Positions 55,902 to 64,000 are shown, numbered from the stretch's first letter. The stretch is 64,000 nucleotides of DNA from Syntrophales bacterium (GCA_023228425.1 JALOBE010000006.1:1-64000), one strand, 5' to 3'. The notes: a model not told the origin generated them from the sequence alone. Translations and numbers: made by a program.

Positions 55902-56651
55902 ATGAAACAGGATACGACGGATACGCAGGGGTGTATCGGCCTGCTGCGGATGTTCGCCCGGTCTTTGCTGATAAGCGCCTCCTGGAATTATTCGCGGATG
56001 CAGAACCTGGGGTTTGCCTTCGTCCTGGCTCCCCTGGCCGAGTCACGGGGTTCGAAGAGGGCCGAATTTCTTGTCACCCACCTGGATTCATTCAGTTCCC
56101 ACCCCGTCATGTCGTCGCTGATCGTCGGGTCGGTCCTGAAGCATGAAGAAGCACTCCGGAATGCCGACGCCGTCCGGCTGAAGCAATCACTCGCGGCCCC
56201 TTATGCCGGTCTCGGAGTCCCCTTTTTCTGGGGATCACTCAGGCCGCTGGCATCCATTCTGGGAGTCGCTGCGGCTCTGACGGGCTCTCTTCCGGCACCG
56301 GCGACGGTACTGATCGCCTACAATGCCGTCCACGGACATGTACGGATAACGGGATTCATCAGGGCATACCGGGACGGAGCGGGCGCCATGGATTTCCTCA
56401 GAAGGATCGACATGCCCGAATGGGGAAAGAAGATACGATGGCTATCTTGTGTGGTGCTGGCGTTTCTCGGAGCGGGCTTTCTTTCCGGCCCCCTCTTCCG
56501 GAGCCCGGAATACCTGCCCGGACCGGTCGGCGCCCTGATGGTGCTTGCCGCCATCATGCTCTTTCGCGGCCTCGTTGTATTGAGAATTCCCGTGCTGGCA
56601 ATTCTCTATGGATTCTCGCTGATCACGATACTCGCTGCCGGCCTGCTATGA
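55902..56651 (+). CDS. PTS mannose-type EIID membrane component
   Basis: A 249-residue protein of the EIID (ManZ) family: 'LLISASWNYSRMQNLGFAFV' near the N-terminus is the conserved start, followed by a helical cytoplasmic segment ('DSFSSHPVMSSLIVGSVLKH') and three to four C-terminal hydrophobic stretches. Normal EIID is about 270-300 residues and works only with EIIC (and EIIA, EIIB). None of those genes is next to it or elsewhere in the window. ATG 55902 (after GGGGGGA) is preferred to the ATG at 55884. It overlaps the HPr gene by ATGA. Confidence 0.85.
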   Translation: MKQDTTDTQGCIGLLRMFARSLLISASWNYSRMQNLGFAFVLAPLAESRGSKRAEFLVTHLDSFSSHPVMSSLIVGSVLKHEEALRNADAVRLKQSLAAPYAGLGVPFFWGSLRPLASILGVAAALTGSLPAPATVLIAYNAVHGHVRITGFIRAYRDGAGAMDFLRRIDMPEWGKKIRWLSCVVLAFLGAGFLSGPLFRSPEYLPGPVGALMVLAAIMLFRGLVVLRIPVLAILYGFSLITILAAGLL

Positions 56652-56917
56652 AACGTGTACAAGCTTTTACACTCAAGAACGAACTGGGCCTTCACGCCAG
56701 GGTTGCCGCGACGCTGGTCAATACGGCGAAACGATTCAAGGCCCGGATCACCTATGAACGGGATGGAATCATCGTGGACGGGAAAAGCATCCTGGGCATT
56801 CTGACCCTTGCCTGCCCGAAGGGCGGGCGAATCATCATCGTAGCCGACGGACCGGACTCGGCTGAGGCCATGAAGGCCTTCGAGACACTTATTGAAGATA
56901 AATTCGGAGAAGAATAG
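56648..56917 (+). CDS. ptsH: HPr phosphocarrier protein
   Basis: An 89-residue HPr: H16 in 'NELGLHARVAATLVN' is the EI-dependent phosphorylation site, and S47 in 'DGKSILGILTLA' matches the HPr-kinase site, suggesting regulation by HprK, which is not in the window. It carries phosphate from EI to sugar-specific enzymes or regulators. Its ATG overlaps the EIID stop, and its stop abuts the GTG of ptsI. Confidence 0.95.
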   Translation: MKRVQAFTLKNELGLHARVAATLVNTAKRFKARITYERDGIIVDGKSILGILTLACPKGGRIIIVADGPDSAEAMKAFETLIEDKFGEE

Positions 56918-58702
56918 GTGACGATACAGGGATCGAAACGAACCATCGTGTTGAAGGGGCTCGGGGTGTCTCCGGGTATCGCGGACGGACGGGCGCACCT
57001 GTTGGACAATCACAGTACTATGCCCTTCGCGCATCGTGAGATATCCCATCCGGCCCTGATAGAGCGGGAGATCGGCCGTTTCAGGCAGGCCCTGGAGGAT
57101 TCGGAACGGGAACTCGCCGCCATCAGGGAAAAACTCGAGACTATAGACGGTATCGGTCCGCTTATTCTGGAAGTTCACGCCATGATGCTCAAAGACGCGG
57201 GCCTGCGTGAACAGACAGCAGGTTTCATCAAAAAAAACGGGATCAACGCCGAATGGGCCCTGGAGATGACCCTGACCCGCTATCGCGGCATTTTCAACAG
57301 GATGGAAGATGAGTACCTGAAGGCACGCATTCGGGATATCGAAGACGTGGTACAGATGATTCTTCGTCATCTGTCGGGGGCCGGCAAGGAAACGATTGAC
57401 GACATCGATGAGAAAACCATTATTGTAGCCCACGATCTCTCGCCGGCGGAGACAGTGCAGTTGAAGGTCAGAAAGATTCTTGCCTTTGCCACCGATGTGG
57501 GAGGCAAGACCTCTCATACGACCATCGTGGCACGCTCCCTCGGCATACCCGCCGTCGTGGGGCTTGAACACATAACCCGCGAAGTCCGCAACGACGATAT
57601 TCTGGTTGTTGACGGCACGTCCGGCGTGGTGATTATCAATCCCGACCAGGAGACACTGAAGCGCTATGAAGACAAGAAACTTCATTACCGCCTCCTGGAG
57701 GAGACCTACCTCAAGGAGGCGCGCCTGCCCGCCGTGACCCGGGACAACCTCAGGATTGGCGTTGGCGCAAATCTTGAATTTATTGAGGAAATTCCATCAG
57801 CAGTGCATCACGGCGCCAATGGTGTCGGCCTGTTCCGCACTGAATTTTTTTACATCAACAGGGAGCAGCCTCCCACAGAGGAGGAGCATTTCAATCATTA
57901 CCGGCCCCTCATTGAAAATGAGCACCTGAAATGGGCCACCATACGAACCTTTGACTTGGGAGGAGACAAATTTATATCCGACCCGTGCCTCGCCGAGGAA
58001 ATGAATCCTGCCATGGGGCTTCGGGCCGTCCGATATTGCCTGCAGGAACCGGAGTTTTTTGAAGTACAGATCCGGGGAATCCTTCGGGCCAGCGCCTTCG
58101 GAAACACGGGAATCATGATTCCGATGATTTCAGGCGTTGAGGAAATCAGGAGGGTGAAAACAATAATCGAGAGGGTGAAGGAAGGACTTCGCACCGAGGG
58201 AATCCCCTTCAATGAGGGCATAAAGCTGGGGATTATGATCGAAGTTCCCTCGGCGGCAATGATGGCAGGAGCCCTTGCCCGGGAAGTTGATTTTTTCAGT
58301 ATCGGTACCAACGATCTTATTCAGTATTCCCTGGCCATCGACCGTGTCAACGAAAATGTGGGATACCTCTACAAGCCTTGTCATCCGGCGGTGTTGCAGC
58401 TTATCAGACATATCGTCACCGCCGGTCATCAGGCCGGAATCAAGGTGGCCATGTGCGGTGAAATGGCGGGAGATCCCTTCTGCACCATGCTCCTGCTGGG
58501 GCTTGAACTTGACGGCCTGAGCATGACACCCCTGGCCATTCCCAGGGTGAAAGGAATCATTCGGGAATCGACCTTCAAGGAATCGAAGGAGCTGCTCCGG
58601 AGGGTTCTCGCCTTTGACCAGGCCGACGAAATCGAAGAATATGTCAGGGAATACATGGTTCAACGATTTCCTGAGTACTGTGTTGACGATCACGCTGATT
58701 GA
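56918..58702 (+). CDS. ptsI: PTS Enzyme I
   Basis: A 594-residue EI. Active-site H200 is in 'GGKTSHTTIVARSLGIPAVV'; the PEP-binding barrel has 'GVGLFRTEFFYINREQPPTE', 'TFDLGGDKFI', 'MIEVPSAAMMAGALAREVDF' and the catalytic Cys region 'GIKVAMCGEMAGDPF'. It takes phosphate from PEP and passes it to HPr. The start is GTG 56918, immediately after the HPr stop, with AGAAGAA as a weak ribosome binding site. The phosphorelay EI-HPr is complete although a sugar permease is not evident. Confidence 0.96.
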   Translation: MTIQGSKRTIVLKGLGVSPGIADGRAHLLDNHSTMPFAHREISHPALIEREIGRFRQALEDSERELAAIREKLETIDGIGPLILEVHAMMLKDAGLREQTAGFIKKNGINAEWALEMTLTRYRGIFNRMEDEYLKARIRDIEDVVQMILRHLSGAGKETIDDIDEKTIIVAHDLSPAETVQLKVRKILAFATDVGGKTSHTTIVARSLGIPAVVGLEHITREVRNDDILVVDGTSGVVIINPDQETLKRYEDKKLHYRLLEETYLKEARLPAVTRDNLRIGVGANLEFIEEIPSAVHHGANGVGLFRTEFFYINREQPPTEEEHFNHYRPLIENEHLKWATIRTFDLGGDKFISDPCLAEEMNPAMGLRAVRYCLQEPEFFEVQIRGILRASAFGNTGIMIPMISGVEEIRRVKTIIERVKEGLRTEGIPFNEGIKLGIMIEVPSAAMMAGALAREVDFFSIGTNDLIQYSLAIDRVNENVGYLYKPCHPAVLQLIRHIVTAGHQAGIKVAMCGEMAGDPFCTMLLLGLELDGLSMTPLAIPRVKGIIRESTFKESKELLRRVLAFDQADEIEEYVREYMVQRFPEYCVDDHAD

Positions 58703-58776
58703 CGGGATGATCCCATGGCTGCCGTAAAACCTTCCGATCACCCCTTGTGGTCCGTACCAACAACGAGGAGCCGACA

Positions 58777-61464
58777 GTGCTCGAAAAACTGACGCATCGT
58801 ATAGAACGAGGGGATTATCCCTCCCGGAAGCTGCTGTCACGCCTGTACCGGTGGATCAGCCGGGCCGGTGAGCATTACGAGGGGGAACTCTCCGCTCCGA
58901 CCCGGTATCCGTTCTTCTGGATCCTGGACCGAATGCTGTCACGGGTTACCATAGCGCAGGAGGATGTTGAAACCCTGAAGGACCTTTCGACACGGGGTAT
59001 CGTCGTATACAGTCTTAAAAACCGCAGCCAGCTCAACTGCCTTATCATACGCAGCCTGCTTGCCGGGAACGATATCGATCCACCGGCCTACTGCCACGGA
59101 ACCGGCATGCTCCTCTGGCAACCGTACCGAAAGGCGATCAGAACACTGGTCTCGAGAATTATCAACAATCCTTACAGGAACAAGTACCTCAAGCGGATCA
59201 CCACTGAGGGGAAAAGCAGCCTCATCTATGTCCGGGGTTCCGCCCATGTCAGCAGCCCCTACCCGAAAGACCCCCTTCTTCAGCTTATCGAAGCCCAGCC
59301 TGAGATGACCGCGCCTGTTTTTCTCGTTCCCCAACTCGTCGTTTACGGCAGGAGAAGGGAGCGGGAAGTGCGAAGTTTCATGGAGATTCTCTTCGGACCT
59401 TCCGACAACCCCGGTCCTGTCCGCCGGTCCGTCCTGTTCTTCCGATTCTCCCGGAAAGCCGCCGTTATTTCCTGCAAACCCATCGACCTTCAACAATTTA
59501 TGGCAGAGAACAGAAACGCGTCGCCGGGAATCCTGTCGAACCTGCTCCGGCAGGAAATTACTTCCAGGATCAATGCCGAACGGCGCTCAATATTGGGCCC
59601 TCTGCTTAAATCACGTGATGAAATCGTCGGCCAGGTTCTCAGGGATGTAGAGATGGTTCGAGTCATGCAGGAAATCGCCGAGGAGGAAGGCAGTGAACTG
59701 CAGGATGTGGTGCGGAAAGCCTCCCGTTACCTGCATGAAATAGCCGCCGACTATCGCGACAGTTATATCGCCGTCCTCGACCGGATCCTTACCTGGGTTT
59801 GGAACAACATCTATGACGGTGTCGTTATCGACCGGGAGGGTCTCGCAAAAATACGTGAAATATCAAAAAAAATGCCCTTTGTCATTGTTCCCTGCCACCG
59901 CAGCCACATCGACTACCTCCTGATTCACTACATATTTTATTACAACAATATTCAGCTTCCCTTCATCGCCGCCGGGAACAACCTCCTGGTATGGCCTATC
60001 GGACATATCTTCAGACGGTCGGGTGCTTTTTTCCTGAGAAGGACCTTCGCGGGGAACAGGCTCTACGCACAGGTTTTTGAAAAGTACATCAAAGTGCTTC
60101 TGCAGGAAGGTCATCCCCTCGAGTTCTTCATTGAAGGGGGCCGGAGCCGGACAGGCAAGATGGTCATGCCCAAGTACGGCCTTCTTTCCATGGTAATCCA
60201 GGCATACCGCGAAAAGGCCTGTGATGATATCGCCATCATTCCCGTGTACATAGGATATGACAAGGTCATAGAAGAAAAATCCTACCTGCAGGAATTGGGC
60301 GGCGGAGTCAAGAAGAAGGAATCCACGGCGGGCATCGTCAAGTCGAGCCGTGTGCTCAAGAAACGCTACGGCCGGGTGTACCTCAACATCGGCGAACCGA
60401 TACAGATCAAGGAATACCTGGACCGGGCCGATCCATCCATAGAGGAGCGGACCACCGAGGAACGGCAAAGCCTGTACCGGAAAATGGGCTACGAGATCGC
60501 CCACAGGATCAACGACGTATCCGTGGTGACGCCCTTCGCTCTGGTGGCGGCGGCACTGCTCGGGCACTACCGGCGGGGCATCGCCCACGACGATCTCAGA
60601 AGCATCATTGACGAGTTGCATGACTACCTCGAGCATCGGAAGGTCTGCTTTTCCTCGACCTTCGCTGGAATCGATTATGCCATAACCGAAGCCCTCAACT
60701 TCTTTGAATCATCGGGGAACATATCGAAGATGGGCATCGATGAGGATGACGAGCCCGACGAGGAATTCGCCGAGATCATTTATTCTGTTGAAAGTGGTCG
60801 CCGTATGGGGCTTGAGTATTACAAGAACACCATACTGCACTTTTTCCTGCCCATTTCATTTGTGGCCGCCTCGATCCTTTCCAGTGACGAGGATACCATT
60901 CTCCTCTCCCGGGTCATGGAGGACTACCGGTTTCTGAAAAGGCTGTTCTGGAATGAATTCATATTCGATGACGAAAGCGACGACCTCGAAGAAATACGGG
61001 AAACCCTGCTGTACCTTGCCGATCGCGGCATGGTCGCCCGGGATCATTTCTTCGATGAAACATCGCGTCTGATCATCACGGGCAGGGGCAGAATCAGCCT
61101 CGCGCCCTTCGCGGGCCTGATACAGAACTATATAGAATCCTATTGGATCGTTCTCCGGGGAAGTTCGTACCTGAAAAACAAGGAGCGGAGTGACCGCGAT
61201 CTTCTCAGGAAAACCCACAAACTGGGAATGAAGATGTATAAAAAGGGAGAGATCGCCCGGGAGGAAGCCCTCTCACCGCCGAATTACCAGGGGGCCCTCC
61301 GTTTCCTCAACGATGCCGGAGTCGTCACCGTTTCCTCGGGAAGTGTCGAGGGAGGCCGAAAGCGGGAGAAAAAAAGGGAAACAAAAACAGTTGTCCTCAA
61401 CGAAGACCGGAGCCGGCTCGAGACGATCCGGCAGAAACTGTTCAAGTTCGTATCCCCCCGCTGA
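58777..61464 (+). CDS. plsB: Glycerol-3-phosphate acyltransferase, PlsB type
   Basis: An 895-residue PlsB-family enzyme. The acyltransferase blocks are visible in order: HX4D motif 'IVPCHRSHIDYLLIHYIFYY', 'IFRRSGAFFLRRTF', 'FFIEGGRSRTGKMVMPKYGL' and 'IIPVYIGYDKVIEEKSY'. It makes 1-acyl-glycerol 3-phosphate at the inner membrane, the first phospholipid step. PlsB in place of PlsX/PlsY is usual in gammaproteobacteria and found in some deltas. I use GTG 58777, six bases after GAGGAG; GTG 58747 lacks a ribosome binding site. Confidence 0.93.
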   Translation: MLEKLTHRIERGDYPSRKLLSRLYRWISRAGEHYEGELSAPTRYPFFWILDRMLSRVTIAQEDVETLKDLSTRGIVVYSLKNRSQLNCLIIRSLLAGNDIDPPAYCHGTGMLLWQPYRKAIRTLVSRIINNPYRNKYLKRITTEGKSSLIYVRGSAHVSSPYPKDPLLQLIEAQPEMTAPVFLVPQLVVYGRRREREVRSFMEILFGPSDNPGPVRRSVLFFRFSRKAAVISCKPIDLQQFMAENRNASPGILSNLLRQEITSRINAERRSILGPLLKSRDEIVGQVLRDVEMVRVMQEIAEEEGSELQDVVRKASRYLHEIAADYRDSYIAVLDRILTWVWNNIYDGVVIDREGLAKIREISKKMPFVIVPCHRSHIDYLLIHYIFYYNNIQLPFIAAGNNLLVWPIGHIFRRSGAFFLRRTFAGNRLYAQVFEKYIKVLLQEGHPLEFFIEGGRSRTGKMVMPKYGLLSMVIQAYREKACDDIAIIPVYIGYDKVIEEKSYLQELGGGVKKKESTAGIVKSSRVLKKRYGRVYLNIGEPIQIKEYLDRADPSIEERTTEERQSLYRKMGYEIAHRINDVSVVTPFALVAAALLGHYRRGIAHDDLRSIIDELHDYLEHRKVCFSSTFAGIDYAITEALNFFESSGNISKMGIDEDDEPDEEFAEIIYSVESGRRMGLEYYKNTILHFFLPISFVAASILSSDEDTILLSRVMEDYRFLKRLFWNEFIFDDESDDLEEIRETLLYLADRGMVARDHFFDETSRLIITGRGRISLAPFAGLIQNYIESYWIVLRGSSYLKNKERSDRDLLRKTHKLGMKMYKKGEIAREEALSPPNYQGALRFLNDAGVVTVSSGSVEGGRKREKKRETKTVVLNEDRSRLETIRQKLFKFVSPR

Positions 61465-61517
61465 AATACCGGCGCGGCGGGAGCGATACGCGTTTTCCCC
61501 CCCTTCCAGGCCCCGCG

Positions 61518-62804
61518 CTACATGATGCAGTACAGCGCCGCCCGGCCGCGGTAGATGCCGGCTGAACTCAGTTCCTCCTCGATTCTGAGGATACGGTTGT
61601 ATTTCGCAAGCCGTTCGCTCCGCGACAGAGAACCGCTCTTGATCTGCCCGCAATTCATGGCTACGGCCACGTCGGCTATAAAGGTGTCTTCCGTTTCGCC
61701 CGATCGGTGGGAAATGACCGTTGTGTAGGCCGCCTCTCTGGCGTGCAGGATTGTCTCGAGAGTTTCCGACAGAGTCCCTATCTGGTTGAGCTTGATGAGA
61801 ATCGAATTGCCCACGCCACGGGAGATCCCCCTGGCAAGCCGTTCCTTGTTGGTGACGAAGAGATCATCGCCCACGATCTGAATCTGTCCGCCCAGCCTGT
61901 CCGTCAGCAGTTTCCAGCCATCCCAGTCGTCCTCGGCCAGGCCGTCTTCGATGGAGACGATCGGGTAGCGCGAGACGAGCCGTTCGTAGTAATCGACGAG
62001 TTCTTCCGCCGAGTGTTCGGACTTCCTTTCCGCCGCAAGGACGTATCGCCCCTCCCGGTAAAAAGAACTTGCCGCCGCATCCAGGGCGATAGCCACGTGG
62101 GTTCCCGGTTCATACCCGGCCTGTTGGACGGCCTCCATGATAACCATCAGGGCTTCTTCATTAGACTTCAGGTCCGGCGCGAAGCCTCCTTCGTCTCCGA
62201 CGGCGGTGTTATATCCCCTTTCTTTCAGAACAGACTTGAGGCTGTGGAAGACTTCCGCCGCCATGCGCAGTCCTTCCCTGAAGGAAGGCGCTCCCAGGGG
62301 CATGATCATGAATTCCTGTATGTCCACGTTATTGTCGGCATGCTGCCCTCCGTTTATGATGTTCATCATGGGAACGGGCAGTTCACACGCGGAGACTCCG
62401 CCGAGATAGCGATAGAGGGGAAGCCCGAGCACTTCAGCCGCCGCCCTGGCGCAGGCCAGGGAAACGCCCAGCATGGCATTGGCTCCGAGACCGCTCTTGT
62501 TGGGAGTTCCATCAAGTTCGATCATCAGCAGGTCAATCGCTCTCTGGTCCAGGCAGTTCATGCCGGTTATTTCAGGACCGATCCTTTCAATAATATTTCG
62601 CACGGCCTTTTGAACACCCTTGCCGCCGTAACGGCCGGTGTCGCCATCGCGCAGCTCCAGCATTTCGTGTTCACCCGTTGAAGCTCCCGACGGAACCGAA
62701 GCCCTGCCCATGATTTCGGAACTGAGGGTAATATCGACTTCCACGGTCGGATTCCCTCGGGAATCAAGGATTTCACGTGCGGATACGTCAACGATTTCAG
62801 TCAT
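61518..62804 (-). CDS. eno: Enolase
   Basis: A 428-residue enolase, standard length. It begins 'VDVSAREILDSRGNPTVEVD', has 'SGASTGEHEMLELRDGD', Mg ligands and loops in 'VGDEGGFAPDL' and 'IEDGLAEDDWDGW', and the catalytic Lys region 'ILIKLNQIGTLSETL' plus 'VISHRSGETEDTFIADVAV'. It interconverts 2-phosphoglycerate and PEP; PEP also feeds Enzyme I, encoded 2.8 kb upstream on the other strand. Ribosome binding site GGCGGAG precedes ATG 62804 on the minus strand. It converges with plsB, 53 bases apart. Confidence 0.97.
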   Translation of the reverse strand: MTEIVDVSAREILDSRGNPTVEVDITLSSEIMGRASVPSGASTGEHEMLELRDGDTGRYGGKGVQKAVRNIIERIGPEITGMNCLDQRAIDLLMIELDGTPNKSGLGANAMLGVSLACARAAAEVLGLPLYRYLGGVSACELPVPMMNIINGGQHADNNVDIQEFMIMPLGAPSFREGLRMAAEVFHSLKSVLKERGYNTAVGDEGGFAPDLKSNEEALMVIMEAVQQAGYEPGTHVAIALDAAASSFYREGRYVLAAERKSEHSAEELVDYYERLVSRYPIVSIEDGLAEDDWDGWKLLTDRLGGQIQIVGDDLFVTNKERLARGISRGVGNSILIKLNQIGTLSETLETILHAREAAYTTVISHRSGETEDTFIADVAVAMNCGQIKSGSLSRSERLAKYNRILRIEEELSSAGIYRGRAALYCIM

Positions 62805-62832
62805 GGTGCCACTCCGCCTTTTTTTAGGGGAT

Positions 62833-62861
62833 TTCTTACACCTGTTTGAGTGCTATTTCAA
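62833..62861 (-). promoter_or_regulatory. Candidate promoter of eno
   Basis: On the minus strand TTGAAA (complement of 62856-62861), 17 bases, TAAGAA (complement of 62833-62838), about 30 bases before the eno start. Moderate match. Confidence 0.4.
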
Positions 62862-62889
62862 GAAAAGACGACTCCCTGACAAGGCAGGA

Positions 62890-63010
62890 TGTCTGGTTGG
62901 AGCGCATCACCCGTCACCGAGACGCGCCCCGTGTGCGCCTCTTTCTCCGGGACCCGTTTACAAAGCCGTCCCGCATCGGACGTTTTTCGGCTTTGTACGG
63001 GGTCGTCAGG
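62890..63010 (+). repeat. Dispersed intergenic repeat, copy B
   Basis: About 120 bases homologous and in the same orientation to the element upstream of dnaG (10771-10970). Shared exact blocks are TTTACAAAGCCGTC and ATCGGACGTTTTTCG, with a deletion of about 20 bases relative to copy A in the middle. It lies between the eno promoter and the ATPase genes. Confidence 0.65.
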
Positions 63011-63074
63011 ATTGTCATGCGATCCTTTGGAACGGGCAACCGACGAAGTGGCCATTGACCTCGTCGCGGTCTTC

Positions 63075-63098
63075 AGTACGTGCCCTAGTACGTGCCCT
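63075..63098. repeat. Tandem 12-bp duplication over a stop codon
   Basis: AGTACGTGCCCT occurs twice in tandem (63075-63086 and 63087-63098) at the 3' end of the subunit H-like gene, so the sequence after the stop encodes the same Gly-Thr-Tyr-stop again. Confidence 0.8.
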
Positions 63099-63396
63099 TC
63101 ATATGGACGAGAATATCCCGGACGACGCTGTCGATCTTTCCGGAAGCGATTTTTTTGAGCTTCGCTGCCCGAAGCTCGGCTTCTTCCATGTTCTTGCGCG
63201 CTTCGTCCTCGGCCTGGGCGACAATCTCTTTTTCCTGGTCGGCAACGTCCTCCAGGGACAGTTCGACGGAAATAATTTCCCGGGCTTTCGTCCGGGCGGC
63301 ATCGATCGCCTTCTGCGCCTCGGCCCTGGCCTCATGTATGATTTTTTCCGCTTCAGCCTCGATGTCCCTGATACTTGTATAGGTGTCCGCGGTCAT
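63085..63396 (-). CDS. V/A-type ATPase stalk subunit H/G-like protein
   Basis: A 103-residue, highly charged, Ala/Glu/Lys-rich helical protein, e.g. 'EAEKIIHEARAEAQKAIDAA' and 'EIVAQAEDEARKNMEEAELR', with the C-terminal 'KIDSVVRDIL' typical of the AhaH/NtpF-type peripheral-stalk subunit (about 105 residues). The family assignment rests on length, composition and the neighbouring subunit D gene; coiled-coil proteins can mislead. AAGGAG precedes ATG 63396 on the minus strand. It is separated from the UPF0216 gene by a strong hairpin. Confidence 0.72.
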   Translation of the reverse strand: MTADTYTSIRDIEAEAEKIIHEARAEAQKAIDAARTKAREIISVELSLEDVADQEKEIVAQAEDEARKNMEEAELRAAKLKKIASGKIDSVVRDILVHMKGTY

Positions 63397-63429
63397 AGGC
63401 TACTCTCCTTACTGTATTTGAATTGTCCA

Positions 63430-63473
63430 CTGTTCTCCCTGTCGTCCCCCGACACGGCGGACAGGGAGAACAG
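63430..63473 (-). other. 14-bp perfect intercistronic hairpin
   Basis: CTGTTCTCCCTGTC (63430-63443) and GACAGGGAGAACAG (63460-63473) pair perfectly with a 16-base loop, between the UPF0216 stop (63495) and the next gene start (63396). On the minus strand no U-tract follows, so it may be a barrier to RNase or a partial terminator that sets subunit ratios. Confidence 0.6.
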
Positions 63474-63494
63474 GACGCTCACGGTCTGTTCCTT

Positions 63495-63923
63495 TCAGGG
63501 TATGAAAACATACTGGGTGCAGGTCTTCAAGATCGTGCGTATCCGCCCCAACTGGGCTTTGAAGATCAAGACCCTGCCCCCGGTGAGGGACAGTTTCATG
63601 CCGAGAATGTTCGACAACACCCTGGCTTCAATTCCCTTCGGCGAAGGGATGGCCATCGCGCTCTCCCCGGACGACACCTCGATAATCATGGGCAGCATCA
63701 GATCATTCGATTCTTCCCGGTCAAGCATGCCCGCGAGGAGGGCCAGCTCTTTTTTTTTGAAGAAATGGGCGCTTCCGTCACCGCACATAATGTGGGGCGG
63801 TTTTTCTTCAAGCAGATCCGCCAGGCTTTTGCGACGCCGCGGTACATGGGCGTTGATGGCCCTGAACTCATCAAAGAGATATCGTTCCGCCGGCGTTTCA
63901 CGCATCCTGTCATCAGTAAGCAT
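63495..63923 (-). CDS. UPF0216 (DUF61) family protein
   Basis: A 142-residue protein with the pattern I know from the archaeal UPF0216/DUF61 family: 'RAINAHVPRRRKSLADLLEE', 'MCGDGSAHFFKKKELALLAG', 'LMLPMIIEVSS', 'KGIEARVLSNILGM' and the end 'TCTQYVFIP'. The family has no assigned function and was described mainly from methanogens and other archaea. The gene overlaps the upstream subunit D gene by 11 bases, so it is translated as part of the ATPase operon. ATG 63923 is the only sensible start. Confidence 0.78.
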   Translation of the reverse strand: MLTDDRMRETPAERYLFDEFRAINAHVPRRRKSLADLLEEKPPHIMCGDGSAHFFKKKELALLAGMLDREESNDLMLPMIIEVSSGESAMAIPSPKGIEARVLSNILGMKLSLTGGRVLIFKAQLGRIRTILKTCTQYVFIP

Positions 63924-64000
63924 GGGCTTCTTTGCGCTCCAAAAGCTGCTTCACATACTTGAGCCGGGCCGTTTCCTCACGATCCCGCTCCTCGAATTTC
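63913..64000 (-). CDS. V/A-type ATP synthase subunit D, C-terminal fragment
   Basis: The last 28 codons of a gene that continues beyond the right edge. The readable end, 'FEERDREETARLKYVKQLLE' and then 'RKEAHAY' before the stop, matches the C-terminus of V/A-type ATPase subunit D (typically LEERERE..RLKK.K..L). Subunit D is the central rotor shaft. The call rests on a short segment, supported by the stalk-like gene downstream. Confidence 0.6.
   Translation of the reverse strand, partial: KFEERDREETARLKYVKQLLERKEAHAY

Overview
The window reads as one contiguous stretch of a Gram-negative, probably strictly anaerobic bacterium of the former Deltaproteobacteria (Desulfobacterota, Syntrophales-like is my best guess; this is inferred from gene families and order, not from a marker search). 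Supporting points are a full lipid A/heptose/BamA/Lol outer-membrane gene set, an A-type flavodiiron protein, a TRAP transporter, a large acyl-CoA dehydrogenase, a 2x[4Fe-4S] ferredoxin, a gluconeogenic gap-fba-fbp cassette and the edge of a V/A-type ATPase locus. Composition is GC-rich and coding density high; GTG and TTG starts are frequent. I found no rRNA, tRNA or CRISPR array.

Layout. 1-6.0 kb: a small secreted protein, a cupin and a flavodiiron protein (+), then a TRAP dicarboxylate-type transporter dctPQM and a membrane/coiled-coil protein (-). 6.0-10.6 kb: histidine genes hisI-hisG-hisB, a lipoprotein, hisA, then a HIT protein and a YqeY protein. 10.6-14.7 kb: intergenic repeats, then dnaG-rpoD. 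14.8-21.8 kb: xseA-xseB-ispA-dxs-tlyA and an IspH-UbiA fusion, so four isoprenoid functions in one run. 21.8-27.2 kb: lipoprotein, ferredoxin, tmk-holB-ricT-metG. 27.3-30.7 kb (-): gap-fba-fbp. 30.8-31.8 kb: an AT-rich island with vapBC and an IS256-type transposase remnant. 31.9-33.7 kb (-): acyl-CoA dehydrogenase. 34-35.3 kb: LEA14-like lipoprotein and a DMT transporter.

35.4-53.1 kb is a 17.7 kb run on the minus strand with 16 genes in one orientation, read as lysS-lolC-lolD-bamA-ompH-lpxD-lpxA-(Gfo/Idh/MocA oxidoreductase)-lpxB-msbA-lpxK-waaF-gmhB-waaC-trm112-like-DUF151. It encodes most of lipid A assembly, inner-core heptose addition, outer-membrane protein insertion and lipoprotein sorting. 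The divergent hldA-like kinase at 53.4 kb belongs to the same heptose pathway. It is followed by DUF4416-yicC, then a PTS remnant (EIID-HPr-EI), plsB, and convergent eno. The right edge holds three minus-strand genes: the end of a V-type ATPase subunit D, an archaeal-type UPF0216 protein, and a subunit H/G-like stalk protein.

Most unusual points: the IspH-UbiA fusion; a primary sigma factor whose region 4.2 has lost the usual -35 recognition motif although everything before it is canonical; UPF0216 embedded in a bacterial V/A-ATPase locus with a 14-bp perfect intercistronic hairpin; a PTS with EIID, HPr and EI but no EIIA/B/C nearby; and a dispersed intergenic repeat present in at least two, perhaps three, copies.
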